Source of the DNA: a virus
IMG/VR virus record: IMGVR_UViG_3300048625_000332
Location: 1-41,664 of that record
Length of the DNA stretch: 41,664 nt
Direction: 5' to 3' (one strand)
The notes below the pieces were generated by a model that did not search any database, was not told where the DNA came from, and saw only the letters and a program-made list of their open reading frames with translations. This document shows, in pieces, positions 14,527-22,927 of the stretch. Position numbers and translations under genes: made by a program. Within the stretch, counting starts at the first letter, position 1. Every line of letters begins with the position of its first letter.

Positions 14527-15988
14527 AAAACGTCCTTCTCGTGTTACCCAACATATCCTCAATCGCATCTAATAGCGGGTCAACTTGGTCATCGTTGGAA
14601 TGGCCACCGTCCGCACTAAATTCTTCACATTCCTTTACAAATGTTTGGGTAAAACTGGACTCGACGGGTAAATATACAAACCCCGATTCAATGTAGCCCA
14701 AGTTATCGCAAACCCTTGTGTATTTGTCTTTATTACGCTGAATAGCTTCAACTGGTATTTTGTGCCTATTAGGTAGGGTTTGAATAAGTCCCGTTCCAGA
14801 CACCTTATCTTCAATCTTCATTGTCCTAAGCTTACCAAGGGCGGGGTGTTCAAAATCTGAATTCGTAGAATCTTTAATATTATGCTTATTCCAAAAAATA
14901 GTGGCATTTAATTCTAGGTTGACCGCATCCCATTTTCCCCGCCATAAGTCCACTAAGTAAATATTACCGTCAACACCTTTTCCCCAACACTCAAAAACAG
15001 TGTAGTCATTCGCTTCAGCAGTTTTTTGTGCAGTATCCGCATAAATATTCCTATACTGCAATTTAGGTAAGATGGTATAATACCGGAAGTATGAACCCTT
15101 GATTATGTTACCACCAACAACCCTCGGATTTTGTTGATATACGGCCTCCCAATTAAAAGAGGCCATCCTAATTTTACGCTCTTCCAGAAAATCCAAAGAT
15201 TTATGCTCTGGGAAAAGCGGCTCGCCCTTTTTACGATACTTTTCATCCTGTTCCGCAATAGCCCTATAAGTTATTACCTTAATGGGTAATTCACTTACTT
15301 TTTCCAGTCTAGAAACAATATCATCAACATGCCAGCGTGTCATGATCAATAATAAACCACTTGATTCACTAAACCTGGTACTAAAATCGTCTGTAAACCA
15401 ATCCCATACCTTATTGCGAATGGTTTGGCTGTTGGCCTCTGCCCTTCCTTTAAATGGGTCGTCTATTACACCTAAATCCAACCCCTCCCCAGTAATGGAC
15501 CCACCGATGGTTGTATTACGAAATCCACCATCGCACCCAAGGAAGTTTATTATGTTTTGATTACAGATAAGTTGGTCACGCAACCCTGGAAGGCGGCATT
15601 TTGGGAAAATGCTTTGAAACAACTGGCTTTTGAATGTTCTCTGTAAATATAGATTGGTTTTAATCCCCAACGTGTCGGAATAAGATGCAAACCCAATGGA
15701 TAAGTTTGGTTTATTACCAGCAACCCAAGTAATAAAGTCAGCAACTGTAGTGCTTTTTCCATGTTGTGGCGGTGCTTCAACAACCAATATTGGGCGAATA
15801 CCGGCAAGCAAATCATTATAAAACAACTGCAGATGCGAGGATAAATCCTCTTGCCACCAGCTTTGTTTTAAATCTGGTCGGATAATAGCACGGTATGCCA
15901 AAAATGATTCACGTGCCTCCTGGATAAGTAAGTTATAGATGAGCGCGGCATCTTCTTGAGTATATCTACGGTTTGGTAAATTAATCAT
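14519..15988 (-). CDS. terL: Terminase large subunit
   Basis: A 489-residue protein from the ATG at 15988, which overlaps the small terminase end (TATGATTAA). Walker A is 'APPQHGKSTTVADF', the Walker B region 'LDLGVIDDPFKG', and motif III/coupling 'LLLIMTRWHVDDIVSRL'. The RNase H-like nuclease begins at 'IYADTAQKTAEANDYTVFE', with further acids in 'HSNDDQVDPLLDAIE'. This is the packaging motor ATPase and headful or cos nuclease, acting with the portal gene encoded next. No damage seen. Confidence 0.93.
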   Translation of the reverse strand: MINLPNRRYTQEDAALIYNLLIQEARESFLAYRAIIRPDLKQSWWQEDLSSHLQLFYNDLLAGIRPILVVEAPPQHGKSTTVADFITWVAGNKPNLSIGFASYSDTLGIKTNLYLQRTFKSQLFQSIFPKCRLPGLRDQLICNQNIINFLGCDGGFRNTTIGGSITGEGLDLGVIDDPFKGRAEANSQTIRNKVWDWFTDDFSTRFSESSGLLLIMTRWHVDDIVSRLEKVSELPIKVITYRAIAEQDEKYRKKGEPLFPEHKSLDFLEERKIRMASFNWEAVYQQNPRVVGGNIIKGSYFRYYTILPKLQYRNIYADTAQKTAEANDYTVFECWGKGVDGNIYLVDLWRGKWDAVNLELNATIFWNKHNIKDSTNSDFEHPALGKLRTMKIEDKVSGTGLIQTLPNRHKIPVEAIQRNKDKYTRVCDNLGYIESGFVYLPVESSFTQTFVKECEEFSADGGHSNDDQVDPLLDAIEDMLGNTRRTFYD

Positions 15989-16715
15989 ATGTACTAAACT
16001 GTACACATGAAGGCAACCCACGATTGCGCAAGGCGGACATCAACTCATCCTTGGTCATATCATTGTTTAAAATCTCTGGTTTAACAGTAACTTGATTGTT
16101 GGGTCTATTATATACCTCAGGGCGGTTGGCCTGTAGGAAATTAATCAGGAGCGAGTCGGAATAAACCTGCTCAGTGGCTACACAATCACCCTGATAATAA
16201 ATACCCTTACTAACACCATTCACCCCACGGTCATACATAGCCCTCTCAGCACCATCTACAAATTCATCATTTATAGCATCAAAAGCCACCCTAAACGCAT
16301 CGTATCTTCTAAGATATGTGTTGAGTCGAGACCTTGATTTAATAATGGAATCTTTTAGGGATACAGTTAAATCTCTATTAGATGAACGATATCTCTTTAG
16401 GAAGTCATTCAACCCAAAGAGCAGGGCATTTCTGGCTCGATTTTCCTGGAACGCCAAGATTATTAAATCATCATCCGATAAAGACCGAATATTCATCAGT
16501 GCTGCTGCGGGTAATAATCTATTTCTATCAGATGCTGAAGTGGAAAAATATTGGGGGATGACATTTAATTCTAGGGGGATTTCTCCACCAACGGCACTAA
16601 TCAATAAAAGACCTTCGGAGTCTAAACCATGCGAACTAAGCCTAGACTCAATCATGGCCGCTATTTCGGCATCACTATACTCCCTGACTTGAAATGTTAC
16701 ATCTTTCAATTTCAT
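15981..16715 (-). CDS. terS: Terminase small subunit-like protein
   Basis: A 244-residue protein from the ATG at 16715, preceded by GGGGAG at good spacing. A longer reading upstream lacks a ribosome binding site. The C-terminal half has 'YDAFRVAFDAINDEFVDGAERAMYDRG' and 'DSLLINFLQANRPEVYNRPNN', typical of small terminases (a helical body then a 'L..l...P..Y...' motif). It is directly upstream of terL with an 8-base overlap. The N-terminal 100 residues are less typical and may hold the DNA-binding part. Confidence 0.75.
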   Translation of the reverse strand: MKLKDVTFQVREYSDAEIAAMIESRLSSHGLDSEGLLLISAVGGEIPLELNVIPQYFSTSASDRNRLLPAAALMNIRSLSDDDLIILAFQENRARNALLFGLNDFLKRYRSSNRDLTVSLKDSIIKSRSRLNTYLRRYDAFRVAFDAINDEFVDGAERAMYDRGVNGVSKGIYYQGDCVATEQVYSDSLLINFLQANRPEVYNRPNNQVTVKPEILNNDMTKDELMSALRNRGLPSCVQFSTYD

Positions 16716-17209
16716 TACTCCCCAGAATCCCATCACACGTAAACCCGCACACGCATTATAACACACCCTGAGCTTAGCGTCAATACTGAACATAGGCAAT
16801 ATGTTTTGAAAATAAATAGGCAATCCAAGGTCACCTAGCATCTAATCTTATCTGACCCCCGTGACATGGAATTCTTGATGTTGATCTACACTTTCGACAC
16901 CGCTCTCGGGGGGGTTGACATAACCTTTGTTACATGAGTTGACATGAAAGTGTCAGAAGAAAAACGGTCAAGTGTATTAAATATTAAAAAATATGGCATC
17001 ACTTGACATCATCGAATATACATGAAAGCTATGTCAAGTCTGTCAAGTCCTCTACAAACCGCGTCCGTCCGACCCCCCCGCCATATTATGTCATATGTCA
17101 ATCTCGCGGGGGGAATGCCGAAGAAAAACGACGAATATGCCTAGAGCGTTTTTAGGTGCATTTTGTGATATGGGTGATATGGGTTCGGGATAAATTTATA
17201 TTATATATA
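16716..17209. promoter_or_regulatory. Non-coding control region between terminase and early genes
   Basis: No convincing gene. The region holds several TTGACA-type hexamers in both orientations (for example 16915-16920 and 17003-17008, plus TGTCAA at 17033-17038 and 17042-17047). It also holds runs of G or C in opposite orientation (about 16907-16914, 17072-17079, 17107-17113). The pair ACTTGACAT (17001-17009) and ATGTCAAGT (17031-17039) is an inverted repeat. An AT-only stretch lies at about 17192-17212. Such a place next to terS often carries cos/pac and late promoters; none can be fixed by eye. Confidence 0.55.
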
Positions 17210-17252
17210 TTATGGGGTCGGAATTGGTATCACGACAATCACAAAATGCACC
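17155..17252. repeat. Perfect 15-bp inverted repeat flanking an AT-rich core
   Basis: GGTGCATTTTGTGAT (17155-17169) and its exact reverse complement ATCACAAAATGCACC (17238-17252) flank 68 bp. The spacer has a direct repeat (GATATGGGT / GATATGGGT, about 17167-17185) and an AT-rich core of alternating T and A (about 17192-17212). The arms could be binding sites for an origin or control protein. The right arm lies in the 3' end of the small gene at 17210-17443. Confidence 0.8.
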
Positions 17253-17443
17253 CCGTCAAGTCTGCGGCTTACGTCTGATGTTAGCGTCAGTGGTTGGGGG
17301 AAAATAATATCAGTGGGGATTGTTTGAATGTTGGCGAATGTGACCTGGTTGGTCAGTGCCATAATGAAAGATGCGCACATAAGCCCGTGGAATGCCTTAT
17401 TATGCACCGTGGGTTTGTTATGTGTGACCTTGGTTGAATTCAT
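17210..17443 (-). CDS. Possible small exported protein
   Basis: A 77-residue reading from the ATG at 17443, about 30 bases downstream of a strong minus-strand promoter (17480-17508). Residues about 17-38 (KAFHGLMCASFIMALTNQVTFA) look like a signal peptide with a basic residue, a hydrophobic core and an Ala end. The rest is short and beta-like, ending VIVVIPIPTP. The ribosome binding site is weak (AAGAGC). A plus-strand frame over the same bases also stays open, so coding is not certain. Unknown function; perhaps a superinfection or envelope protein. Confidence 0.35.
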   Translation of the reverse strand: MNSTKVTHNKPTVHNKAFHGLMCASFIMALTNQVTFANIQTIPTDIIFPQPLTLTSDVSRRLDGVHFVIVVIPIPTP

Positions 17444-17479
17444 TGATTTTGCTCTTAATATGTGGTTTTCCACGCACAT

Positions 17480-17508
17480 ATTATACCACAACCCGCCCTC
17501 CAACACAA
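17480..17508 (-). promoter_or_regulatory. Sigma70-like promoter, leftward
   Basis: On the minus strand TTGTGT (17508-17503) and TATAAT (17485-17480) are separated by 17 bp. A start near 17473 would give a short leader containing a small hairpin (GTGG-TTTT-CCAC on the plus strand at about 17462-17473) before the ATG at 17443. It may serve the small gene and possibly the leftward late operon. Confidence 0.65.
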
Positions 17509-17572
17509 GTATAATCTTTTAAACCCTTAAAAGCAAATGATAATCGTGAGTCGTTATATCTAAAAATCCATC

Positions 17573-17602
17573 TTGACAGCGCACACTTGGGTATGGTACA
17601 AT
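17573..17602 (+). promoter_or_regulatory. Sigma70-like early promoter, rightward
   Basis: TTGACA (17573-17578) and TACAAT (17597-17602) are separated by 18 bp. The predicted start near 17609 precedes three tandem operator-like repeats and then the first rightward gene at 17736. It probably drives the DNA metabolism operon. Confidence 0.75.
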
Positions 17603-17646
17603 ATGGGATGGAGCTGGGGGTTATCATGCCCAAGAATCCACCAAAT

Positions 17647-17720
17647 ATGATTATCATGTTAAGAGCAAATGATAATCATGTTAAGAGCAAATGATAATCA
17701 TGTTAAGAGCAAATGATACA
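17647..17720 (+). repeat. 22-bp tandem repeats with ATGATAATCAT palindromes (operator-like)
   Basis: Three head-to-tail copies of a 22-base unit start at 17647, 17669 and 17691, with a partial fourth from 17713. Each begins with the 11-base palindrome ATGATAATCAT (ATGATTATCAT in the first) and ends GTTAAGAGCAA. A lone near-copy, ATGATAATCGT with a preceding GCAA, is at 17537-17547 upstream of the early promoter. Spacing equals two helical turns, so a bound protein would sit on one face. The core equals the centre of the enterobacterial Fur box; whether Fur or a phage protein binds is unknown. Confidence 0.85.
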
Positions 17721-17735
17721 ATAGGAGTGGATAAA

Positions 17736-18083
17736 ATGAACAAGCGAATAATAAAGCGTCGAAATGGTATCAATTACGTTCTAGAGGCCGATGATACGGC
17801 GGGGGACTTTATGAATCCAATTTCCAAGGTGGATGCCAAGATACTCACCCTTAAGTTTTATTCAACTGGGTTGCCTTGTAAGAATGGGCATAATGCTAAG
17901 AGGTTGGTTTCTACTGGAACGTGTGTTGTGTGTGACCGAGAAAGGAAGTTTGAATGGAGGCAACGGAATTTAAAAGAAGTAGTTAAAAAACAAAAATTGT
18001 ATAAAGATGCCAGCACGAGCAAAAGCAAGCGGAGGGTGAAGCAAATTTATAATGAGACTCTTCAAATAATTATCGGGGATTAA
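17736..18083 (+). CDS. Small Zn-finger (HNH-associated type) protein
   Basis: A 115-residue protein from the ATG at 17736, which has AGGAG at 17723-17727. Earlier ATGs fall inside the operator repeats. It has a 'GLPCKNGHNAKRLVSTGTCVVCDRER' zinc-ribbon-like block (C-x2-G-H ... C-x2-C, about residues 48-70) followed by a basic helical tail. The 'C..GH......g.C..C' block is the zinc element seen near phage HNH endonucleases, but no HNH catalytic core is present. First gene of the rightward operon; perhaps a regulator or a remnant. Confidence 0.7.
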   Translation: MNKRIIKRRNGINYVLEADDTAGDFMNPISKVDAKILTLKFYSTGLPCKNGHNAKRLVSTGTCVVCDRERKFEWRQRNLKEVVKKQKLYKDASTSKSKRRVKQIYNETLQIIIGD

Positions 18084-18088
18084 AACAG

Positions 18089-19642
18089 ATGAAATTCGAT
18101 AATTTGGTTGATGAATTTATAAAGTTATTTCCTGCTAATACTAAATCCCATGGTAAGATGGTAAAAGCCTCGGAAAGGCAATTCACTGAGCATGGAGGAT
18201 ACACCAGAGGGATGGTGCTGAAACATTTAAATGGGGTGGAGGGTTTGGGCTTGTCCCCGATATTGGAGGATAGTACGGCATCCTGGGGGGTTATTGATAT
18301 TGATAACCATAAAAACAAGGATAAGGACGTTGACCTGATTGGAATTGAACAAAAAATTAAAGCCCATAACTTCCCCCTCGTGTTATGTCGGTCGAAGTCA
18401 GGGGGAGCGCACCTTTATCTATTTTGCAAGTCTCAGGTTAGTGCAAAGCAAATAATCCGAATCTTAAAAAATTGGGCTAGTATATTATCCATAGAAGACA
18501 CGGATTGTATTTTCCCAAAGCAAATGAAGTTAAACGAAACAATGTTAGCTTCATGGATAAACCTCCCTTACTTTGATTACAGTAAGACGAGCCGTTATGC
18601 CACCCTGGATGGAAATCCGATAGCCCTCCATGAGTTTATTGAATTGGCAAAGTCTAAGGCCACATCCCAAGAAGATTTAAATGGATATTTTGGTGATTTA
18701 CATCTGGATGCTCCACCTTGTATTCAAAAGGCAATCACTGAAGGTATACAAAACGGCTATCGTAATGATGCAGTATACCACCTTATGGTATATAATAAAA
18801 AGCGTGACCTAAAATTATCTGCAGACCTTACTAGGGAAATGGTCTTAAACCATTTTGAATCCCAACCCCCAAGGAATGAAGTAGAGGCCACCATAAAGTC
18901 AGCCAGTCAGCCCCACGCTGGGTATCTTTGCACTAAGGAGCCGTGGGCTGGTTGGTGTGACCGAGCCATGTGCTTACGTAGTAAGTTTGGGATATCAGAC
19001 CGACAGGCTAGTAATTTATCATTTGATAACCTCCCTGAGATATCTACCTTAGTGAAGTTTGATAATGGACACGTGGGTGGGGAATCAGCATATAAGATAA
19101 CGGTGAACGGGGTGGAACTCCCCGTAACAATCAGGGAACTCCTGGAATATAACCTGTTTCGGGTTATCGTAATCGATAGGTTGGGTATCAAAATGCCCAT
19201 ATCCATAAAGCCAGTGGTATGGAACGAGCTAATTGGGACTCTATTGGAAAATCGACGGGTGGAAACGGCTCCGGAGGGGGTCGGCCTTAACGGCATAATT
19301 AGGGATAAATTAATTGAGTTTATTAACCTAGCAGACGGCTCAGGTGATGCCCAAAGGGAAAATGTTATGAATGGTCGACCAGTTTATTTTAATCGGGATG
19401 ATGGAAAACACTTTATTGCATTCAAGGGATGGGCATTTGAGAAACACTTAAAACGGGAAAAGGTGGATATCAGCCGACTAGGTACGCCACTATGGCAAAT
19501 TTGCACCATGTATCTAAAGGTATTTGTCAACAAGCGGGTCAGGATAAGTTCAACGGCAATCACGACAGTCTGGGGGGTCTATGCTGAAGATTATTATAAA
19601 CCGAAAGAAAGAGTTGCCCCAGACTTTGATACGGGATATTAA
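18089..19642 (+). CDS. AEP-superfamily primase (PrimPol / TOTE-type primase domain)
   Basis: A 517-residue protein. The catalytic pattern of archaeo-eukaryotic primases is visible: 'SWGVIDIDNH' (D-x-D, about residues 65-74), 'LVLCRSKSGGAHLYLF' (S-G-G-x-H, about 97-112) and 'DTDCIFPKQMKLN' (about 138-150). A Cys-containing segment 'YLCTKEPWAGWCDRAMCL' follows near residues 278-295, a likely zinc-binding primase C-terminal element. It should make primers for the phage replisome. Cyanophage S-2L, another Z phage, uses a PrimPol-type enzyme, which makes the pairing with the Z cassette notable. Five bases separate it from the upstream gene. Confidence 0.82.
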   Translation: MKFDNLVDEFIKLFPANTKSHGKMVKASERQFTEHGGYTRGMVLKHLNGVEGLGLSPILEDSTASWGVIDIDNHKNKDKDVDLIGIEQKIKAHNFPLVLCRSKSGGAHLYLFCKSQVSAKQIIRILKNWASILSIEDTDCIFPKQMKLNETMLASWINLPYFDYSKTSRYATLDGNPIALHEFIELAKSKATSQEDLNGYFGDLHLDAPPCIQKAITEGIQNGYRNDAVYHLMVYNKKRDLKLSADLTREMVLNHFESQPPRNEVEATIKSASQPHAGYLCTKEPWAGWCDRAMCLRSKFGISDRQASNLSFDNLPEISTLVKFDNGHVGGESAYKITVNGVELPVTIRELLEYNLFRVIVIDRLGIKMPISIKPVVWNELIGTLLENRRVETAPEGVGLNGIIRDKLIEFINLADGSGDAQRENVMNGRPVYFNRDDGKHFIAFKGWAFEKHLKREKVDISRLGTPLWQICTMYLKVFVNKRVRISSTAITTVWGVYAEDYYKPKERVAPDFDTGY

Positions 19643-19736
19643 CGCGCCTTGGTATGGTTGGTAAACAATCCACACCGTATGTGGAAGGCAATAATGATTA
19701 AAACAAGCGAGCAAAAATTTTATATGGGGGTAATGA

Positions 19737-21461
19737 ATGAGTTATGTTTTAATAGACTTGGGTAAGGATGAGAGGGGGTTCACAATAACCTGTGATATCA
19801 ACAAAAATTGGTTTCCCAGAGGCTTACCATCCAGGAGATTTAACAGTAGGCGGAAGGAATGGGATGCTCCGGCGGTTAAATTGAATGCCAAATACATCCA
19901 AGAGCAAATGACAGAACAAGTGGGGGTAATATCCACCCCTGCGGCACAAGCAAAATTGAATGAACTTAATAACCCAACCAGGGCACCAAATGGTTTCCCG
20001 ACTTGGTATCCATTCAAGACCACCCCATATTTGGCTCAACAAATGGCTCTTGATAAAGTATATGGCCTAAATGGGTTTGCATTATTTATGGCTATGAGGA
20101 CTGGGAAGACCAAGGTGGCAATTGATATCATATCAGCTTTGAGAATGGAAAATAAAATCAAAGCCGTTGTGATAGTTTGCCCCCTACCCATCAGGTTGAA
20201 TTGGGTTAGAGAATTTTTGGTGCATTCCCCCATCCCAATCGACGTATATTTGTGCGACACCGGAAACATTAAACGAATGCAAAGATGGTTTGAGACTGAA
20301 TCAGATTTTAAATGCTTAATAACTGGAGTGGAATCCCTGAGCGGAGGCCGGGCTGGGTTAATGACTGAAACTTTCCTGAAACAATTCACTGGAGAGGCGG
20401 CTGTAATAGTGGATGAGTCGTCGACCATCAAAAATCACAAATCAACATGGTATAAATGGTGTAAAATCTTTAGTCAACATGCACGATATCGGGGTATCTT
20501 AACTGGGTCACCAATGAGTCTTGGACCAATGGATTTGTTTGCACAATATGAATTCCTAGACACAAATATAATCGGGGCGGGGGATTTTTATACTTTTAGG
20601 GCTAGATATGCCGTGATGGGTGGGTTTGAAGGTAAAAAGGTTGTTGAATATGATAGATTGGACGAACTATCCGAGTCTATTGAACCATACACCTATCAAG
20701 TAAAAATAACCGACGTGTTTCCAGATGCCCCCAAAAAATTATATGAAGTCCTGGAAGTTAACATGACTGACACCCAACGAAACTTATATAAGACCGTAAA
20801 GAGTGAGCGGGAACTGACCATCGCAGAGGGGAAATTAATTATCAGCTCGTGCCTGGAACTGATGTTGAGGCTTCAGGAAATTACCGGGGGTCATGTGACT
20901 GTGGGTAGTGCCGAAAACGACCCCAAAGTGAAATATAAACGTGGTAGAATAACGGGGGAAAATCCAAAATTAACCAAGTTAATGGAAGTTGCCGAAGAAA
21001 TTGAGGGGTCTATAATTGTCTGGTGTATGTTTAAGGACGAAATCTATCTTGTGGAAGAGGCTCTTTCTAAAAGATATGGAGTAGATCAAGTGGTGTCTTT
21101 TCACGGGGATATCGATGAATACACTAGGATTGAGGCTCTCAATTCCAGATTCCAAACCGGGAAAGCTAAGTTTTTAGTAGGAAATACTGCAGTAGGGGCT
21201 ATGGGACTCACCATGACCAAGGCCGACACGATCATATATTATTCGAACAGCTTTCGGTATGTTGACCGGGTTCAGAGTGAGGAAAGGGCATTTGACCCAA
21301 AAAAGACATCAGGGACTCGGATAATTGACCTCGTAATGGCACATTCAGTGGACGTGACCATTATGAAATCCTTGATTAATAAGAAAGACATATCAGATTA
21401 CGTTACGCAATGCATTGATGAAGCCGGAAACCTGAAATTACTGTTCGATGGGGTGGAATAA
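19737..21461 (+). CDS. SNF2-like superfamily 2 helicase/ATPase
   Basis: A 574-residue protein. Walker A is 'FMAMRTGKTKVAID' (about residues 114-127), motif Ia 'VVIVCPLPIRLNW', motif II 'AVIVDESSTIKNH' (DESS in place of DEAH), motif III 'RGILTGSPMS', and the C-terminal lobe has 'SIIVWCMFKDEI', 'FLVGNTAVGAMGLTMTKAD' and motif VI 'RVQSEERAFDPKKT'. An N-terminal HARP-like segment (residues 1-60) precedes the core. It is the type of helicase found in many phage replication modules next to primases. GGGGG precedes the ATG at 19737. Confidence 0.88.
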   Translation: MSYVLIDLGKDERGFTITCDINKNWFPRGLPSRRFNSRRKEWDAPAVKLNAKYIQEQMTEQVGVISTPAAQAKLNELNNPTRAPNGFPTWYPFKTTPYLAQQMALDKVYGLNGFALFMAMRTGKTKVAIDIISALRMENKIKAVVIVCPLPIRLNWVREFLVHSPIPIDVYLCDTGNIKRMQRWFETESDFKCLITGVESLSGGRAGLMTETFLKQFTGEAAVIVDESSTIKNHKSTWYKWCKIFSQHARYRGILTGSPMSLGPMDLFAQYEFLDTNIIGAGDFYTFRARYAVMGGFEGKKVVEYDRLDELSESIEPYTYQVKITDVFPDAPKKLYEVLEVNMTDTQRNLYKTVKSERELTIAEGKLIISSCLELMLRLQEITGGHVTVGSAENDPKVKYKRGRITGENPKLTKLMEVAEEIEGSIIVWCMFKDEIYLVEEALSKRYGVDQVVSFHGDIDEYTRIEALNSRFQTGKAKFLVGNTAVGAMGLTMTKADTIIYYSNSFRYVDRVQSEERAFDPKKTSGTRIIDLVMAHSVDVTIMKSLINKKDISDYVTQCIDEAGNLKLLFDGVE

Positions 21462-21471
21462 AAATCTATAC

Positions 21472-21501
21472 TTGACAGGTCACCCCATCGCATGTTATAA
21501 T
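21472..21501 (+). promoter_or_regulatory. Strong sigma70-like promoter
   Basis: Consensus TTGACA (21472-21477) and consensus TATAAT (21496-21501) are separated by 18 bp, with TG at 21493-21494 (extended -10). It lies 10 bases after the helicase stop and about 50 bases before the GTG of the next gene, so it restarts transcription inside the operon. Confidence 0.85.
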
Positions 21502-21553
21502 GAACTTGCTTGGGTGATACCGCCCTGATCCAAATCACTAATGGAGACAGCTA

Positions 21554-22006
21554 GTGGAGCTTAGAGAGTTCAAAACAAAGATTAAACTTGGTGAAACTGG
21601 TTATGTCGTTAAACATGATGGCGACTACAACTTCTATATCAAGGAAATGCGCGTAGGGCAAGTTGAAATTGTAATGAAACATCCAGAAATTGTGCGATAT
21701 AGCACTGACAAAGTTTATGAGGAGCGTTATATGTGCTTCGAAACTGGTGTGGGTAGTGGGACAGTTTACATTTATGGCCTACATATATTTTCTACTAAAG
21801 AGGCTGCAACTAACATTGGGGTTGTTAAGCAGAAACAGATGCACTACGAGTATATTGCAGCAAGAGACGCAGAATTAGCTAGACGGCTTGAATATGAGAA
21901 AGATCAAGAGATACGCCAGCTAGCTGCACTGAAAGCTAAATATGAAAACCAACCAATAGAGGGGGAATTGTTAGCAATAACCCCCGATGATAATAACACA
22001 AGATAG
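21554..22006 (+). CDS. Unknown early protein with C-terminal coiled coil
   Basis: A 150-residue protein with a GTG start at 21554, preceded by GGAGA. The first 95 residues look beta-rich ('GETGYVVKHDGDYNFYIKEM', 'GSGTVYIYGLHIFSTKEAA'), followed by a charged helix (about 100-135, 'RDAELARRLEYEKDQEIRQL') and an acidic end. First gene after a consensus promoter, so probably expressed strongly and early. No family recognised. Confidence 0.6.
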   Translation: MELREFKTKIKLGETGYVVKHDGDYNFYIKEMRVGQVEIVMKHPEIVRYSTDKVYEERYMCFETGVGSGTVYIYGLHIFSTKEAATNIGVVKQKQMHYEYIAARDAELARRLEYEKDQEIRQLAALKAKYENQPIEGELLAITPDDNNTR

Positions 22007-22014
22007 GTGATATA

Positions 22015-22344
22015 ATGAGTGTTTACATCACACATGAGATAGTCGGAGCTGACTATTCGTCAGCCCGAAAATATGGTAATTTGGTTTATGTTACCAATAA
22101 AGAAATCCGGGCTGATAACAACAGTCAAATCGTTATGGAAGTGGAGGATACCATAACAAACCTGCAGGAAAGATTTCGTTATGACCGGGATCATATCCTG
22201 CTTTCTGGGTCACCACTAACTATGGCAATGGTGGTGGCCAAATTTTCCCAAGACGTTCCTTATATTAAGGTATTGAGGTGGGATAATCGTCATAACCATT
22301 ATGACGAATTTCAAGTAAACATAACTGGAGACAATAACAAATGA
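22015..22344 (+). CDS. Unknown small replication-module protein
   Basis: A 109-residue protein starting MSVYITHEIVGADYSSARKYG, with an alternating alpha/beta look ('GNLVYVTNKEIRAD', 'DHILLSGSPLTMAMVVAKF', 'VPYIKVLRWDNRHN'). The ATG has AGGTGAT upstream and the end overlaps the next gene by ATGA at 22341. The 'llsGsP..ma...' stretch is Rossmann-like, but no catalytic motif is clear. Unknown. Confidence 0.6.
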   Translation: MSVYITHEIVGADYSSARKYGNLVYVTNKEIRADNNSQIVMEVEDTITNLQERFRYDRDHILLSGSPLTMAMVVAKFSQDVPYIKVLRWDNRHNHYDEFQVNITGDNNK

Positions 22345-22868
22345 ATGAAGCAATATTACAATTAAGGGAAGTTATAGCCAATGCTTATACCTCCCTTACC
22401 TCGGTGCAGGAACTGACCAAAATGACCTTTAACCCAAAAATAAATGATAACTACATCAATAAACATTGGGATGGTGCCAGCCTGGACGACTTAGCATATG
22501 AAATGGATGCCCTCAAGAACCTAAAGGAAATTAATGAATCCATTGAGGGCATTATTAACAAATGGTATGATGAACTGCGGCTGGTTAAGATCCCAAATGC
22601 CATGGAAGACGCAGGGATAAGCAACATTAAATATGGGTTCGGTAGAATAACAGCGAGTGGTGACCTATATGTGTCAATTGTTTCCGGGCAATCGGAGGCA
22701 GTATTTGAATTTTTAGATGACCTTGGAAAGGGTGACCTTGTGAAGCCGACAGTTAACCCATCCACCCTAAAAGCGGTGGTTAAAGAGTTGATTAAAAGTG
22801 GTGAGGAAATCCCCGGGGATATTTTAAAAGTAACACCCTTCACGCGGGTGAGCATTACCAAAGCGTGA
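22341..22868 (+). CDS. Conserved-looking phage protein of unknown function
   Basis: A 175-residue protein. The N-terminal two-thirds is helical ('MNEAILQLREVIANAYTSL', 'LDDLAYEMDALKNLKEINES'). The C-terminal third has 'GFGRITASGDLYVSIVSGQ' and 'DLVKPTVNPSTLKAVVKEL', ending 'FTRVSITKA'. I recall this arrangement from proteins beside phage SSB or recombination genes but cannot name a function. It is followed by a small terminator-like hairpin. Confidence 0.6.
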   Translation: MNEAILQLREVIANAYTSLTSVQELTKMTFNPKINDNYINKHWDGASLDDLAYEMDALKNLKEINESIEGIINKWYDELRLVKIPNAMEDAGISNIKYGFGRITASGDLYVSIVSGQSEAVFEFLDDLGKGDLVKPTVNPSTLKAVVKELIKSGEEIPGDILKVTPFTRVSITKA

Positions 22869-22879
22869 ATTACCAATAC

Positions 22880-22904
22880 GTCGGGGTATAATCCGACATT
22901 TTTT
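22880..22904 (+). terminator. Short intrinsic terminator or attenuator
   Basis: Stem GTCGG (22880-22884) and CCGAC (22893-22897) around an 8-base loop, followed by ATTTTTT (22898-22904). The 5-bp stem is short, so partial termination between the upstream gene and the abundant-type gene at 22928 is more likely than a full stop. Confidence 0.5.
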
Positions 22905-22927
22905 AACTAAAACATGAGTAAATAACA

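Noticed and set aside
17647-17720. CRISPR array made of the 22-bp repeats
   Set aside because: Repeats are directly adjacent without spacers and lie in a promoter leader; they are operator-like tandem repeats.
17691-17735. Upstream start at 17691 for the Zn-finger gene
   Set aside because: The added residues are encoded by the operator repeats, and the AGGAG site fits only the ATG at 17736.
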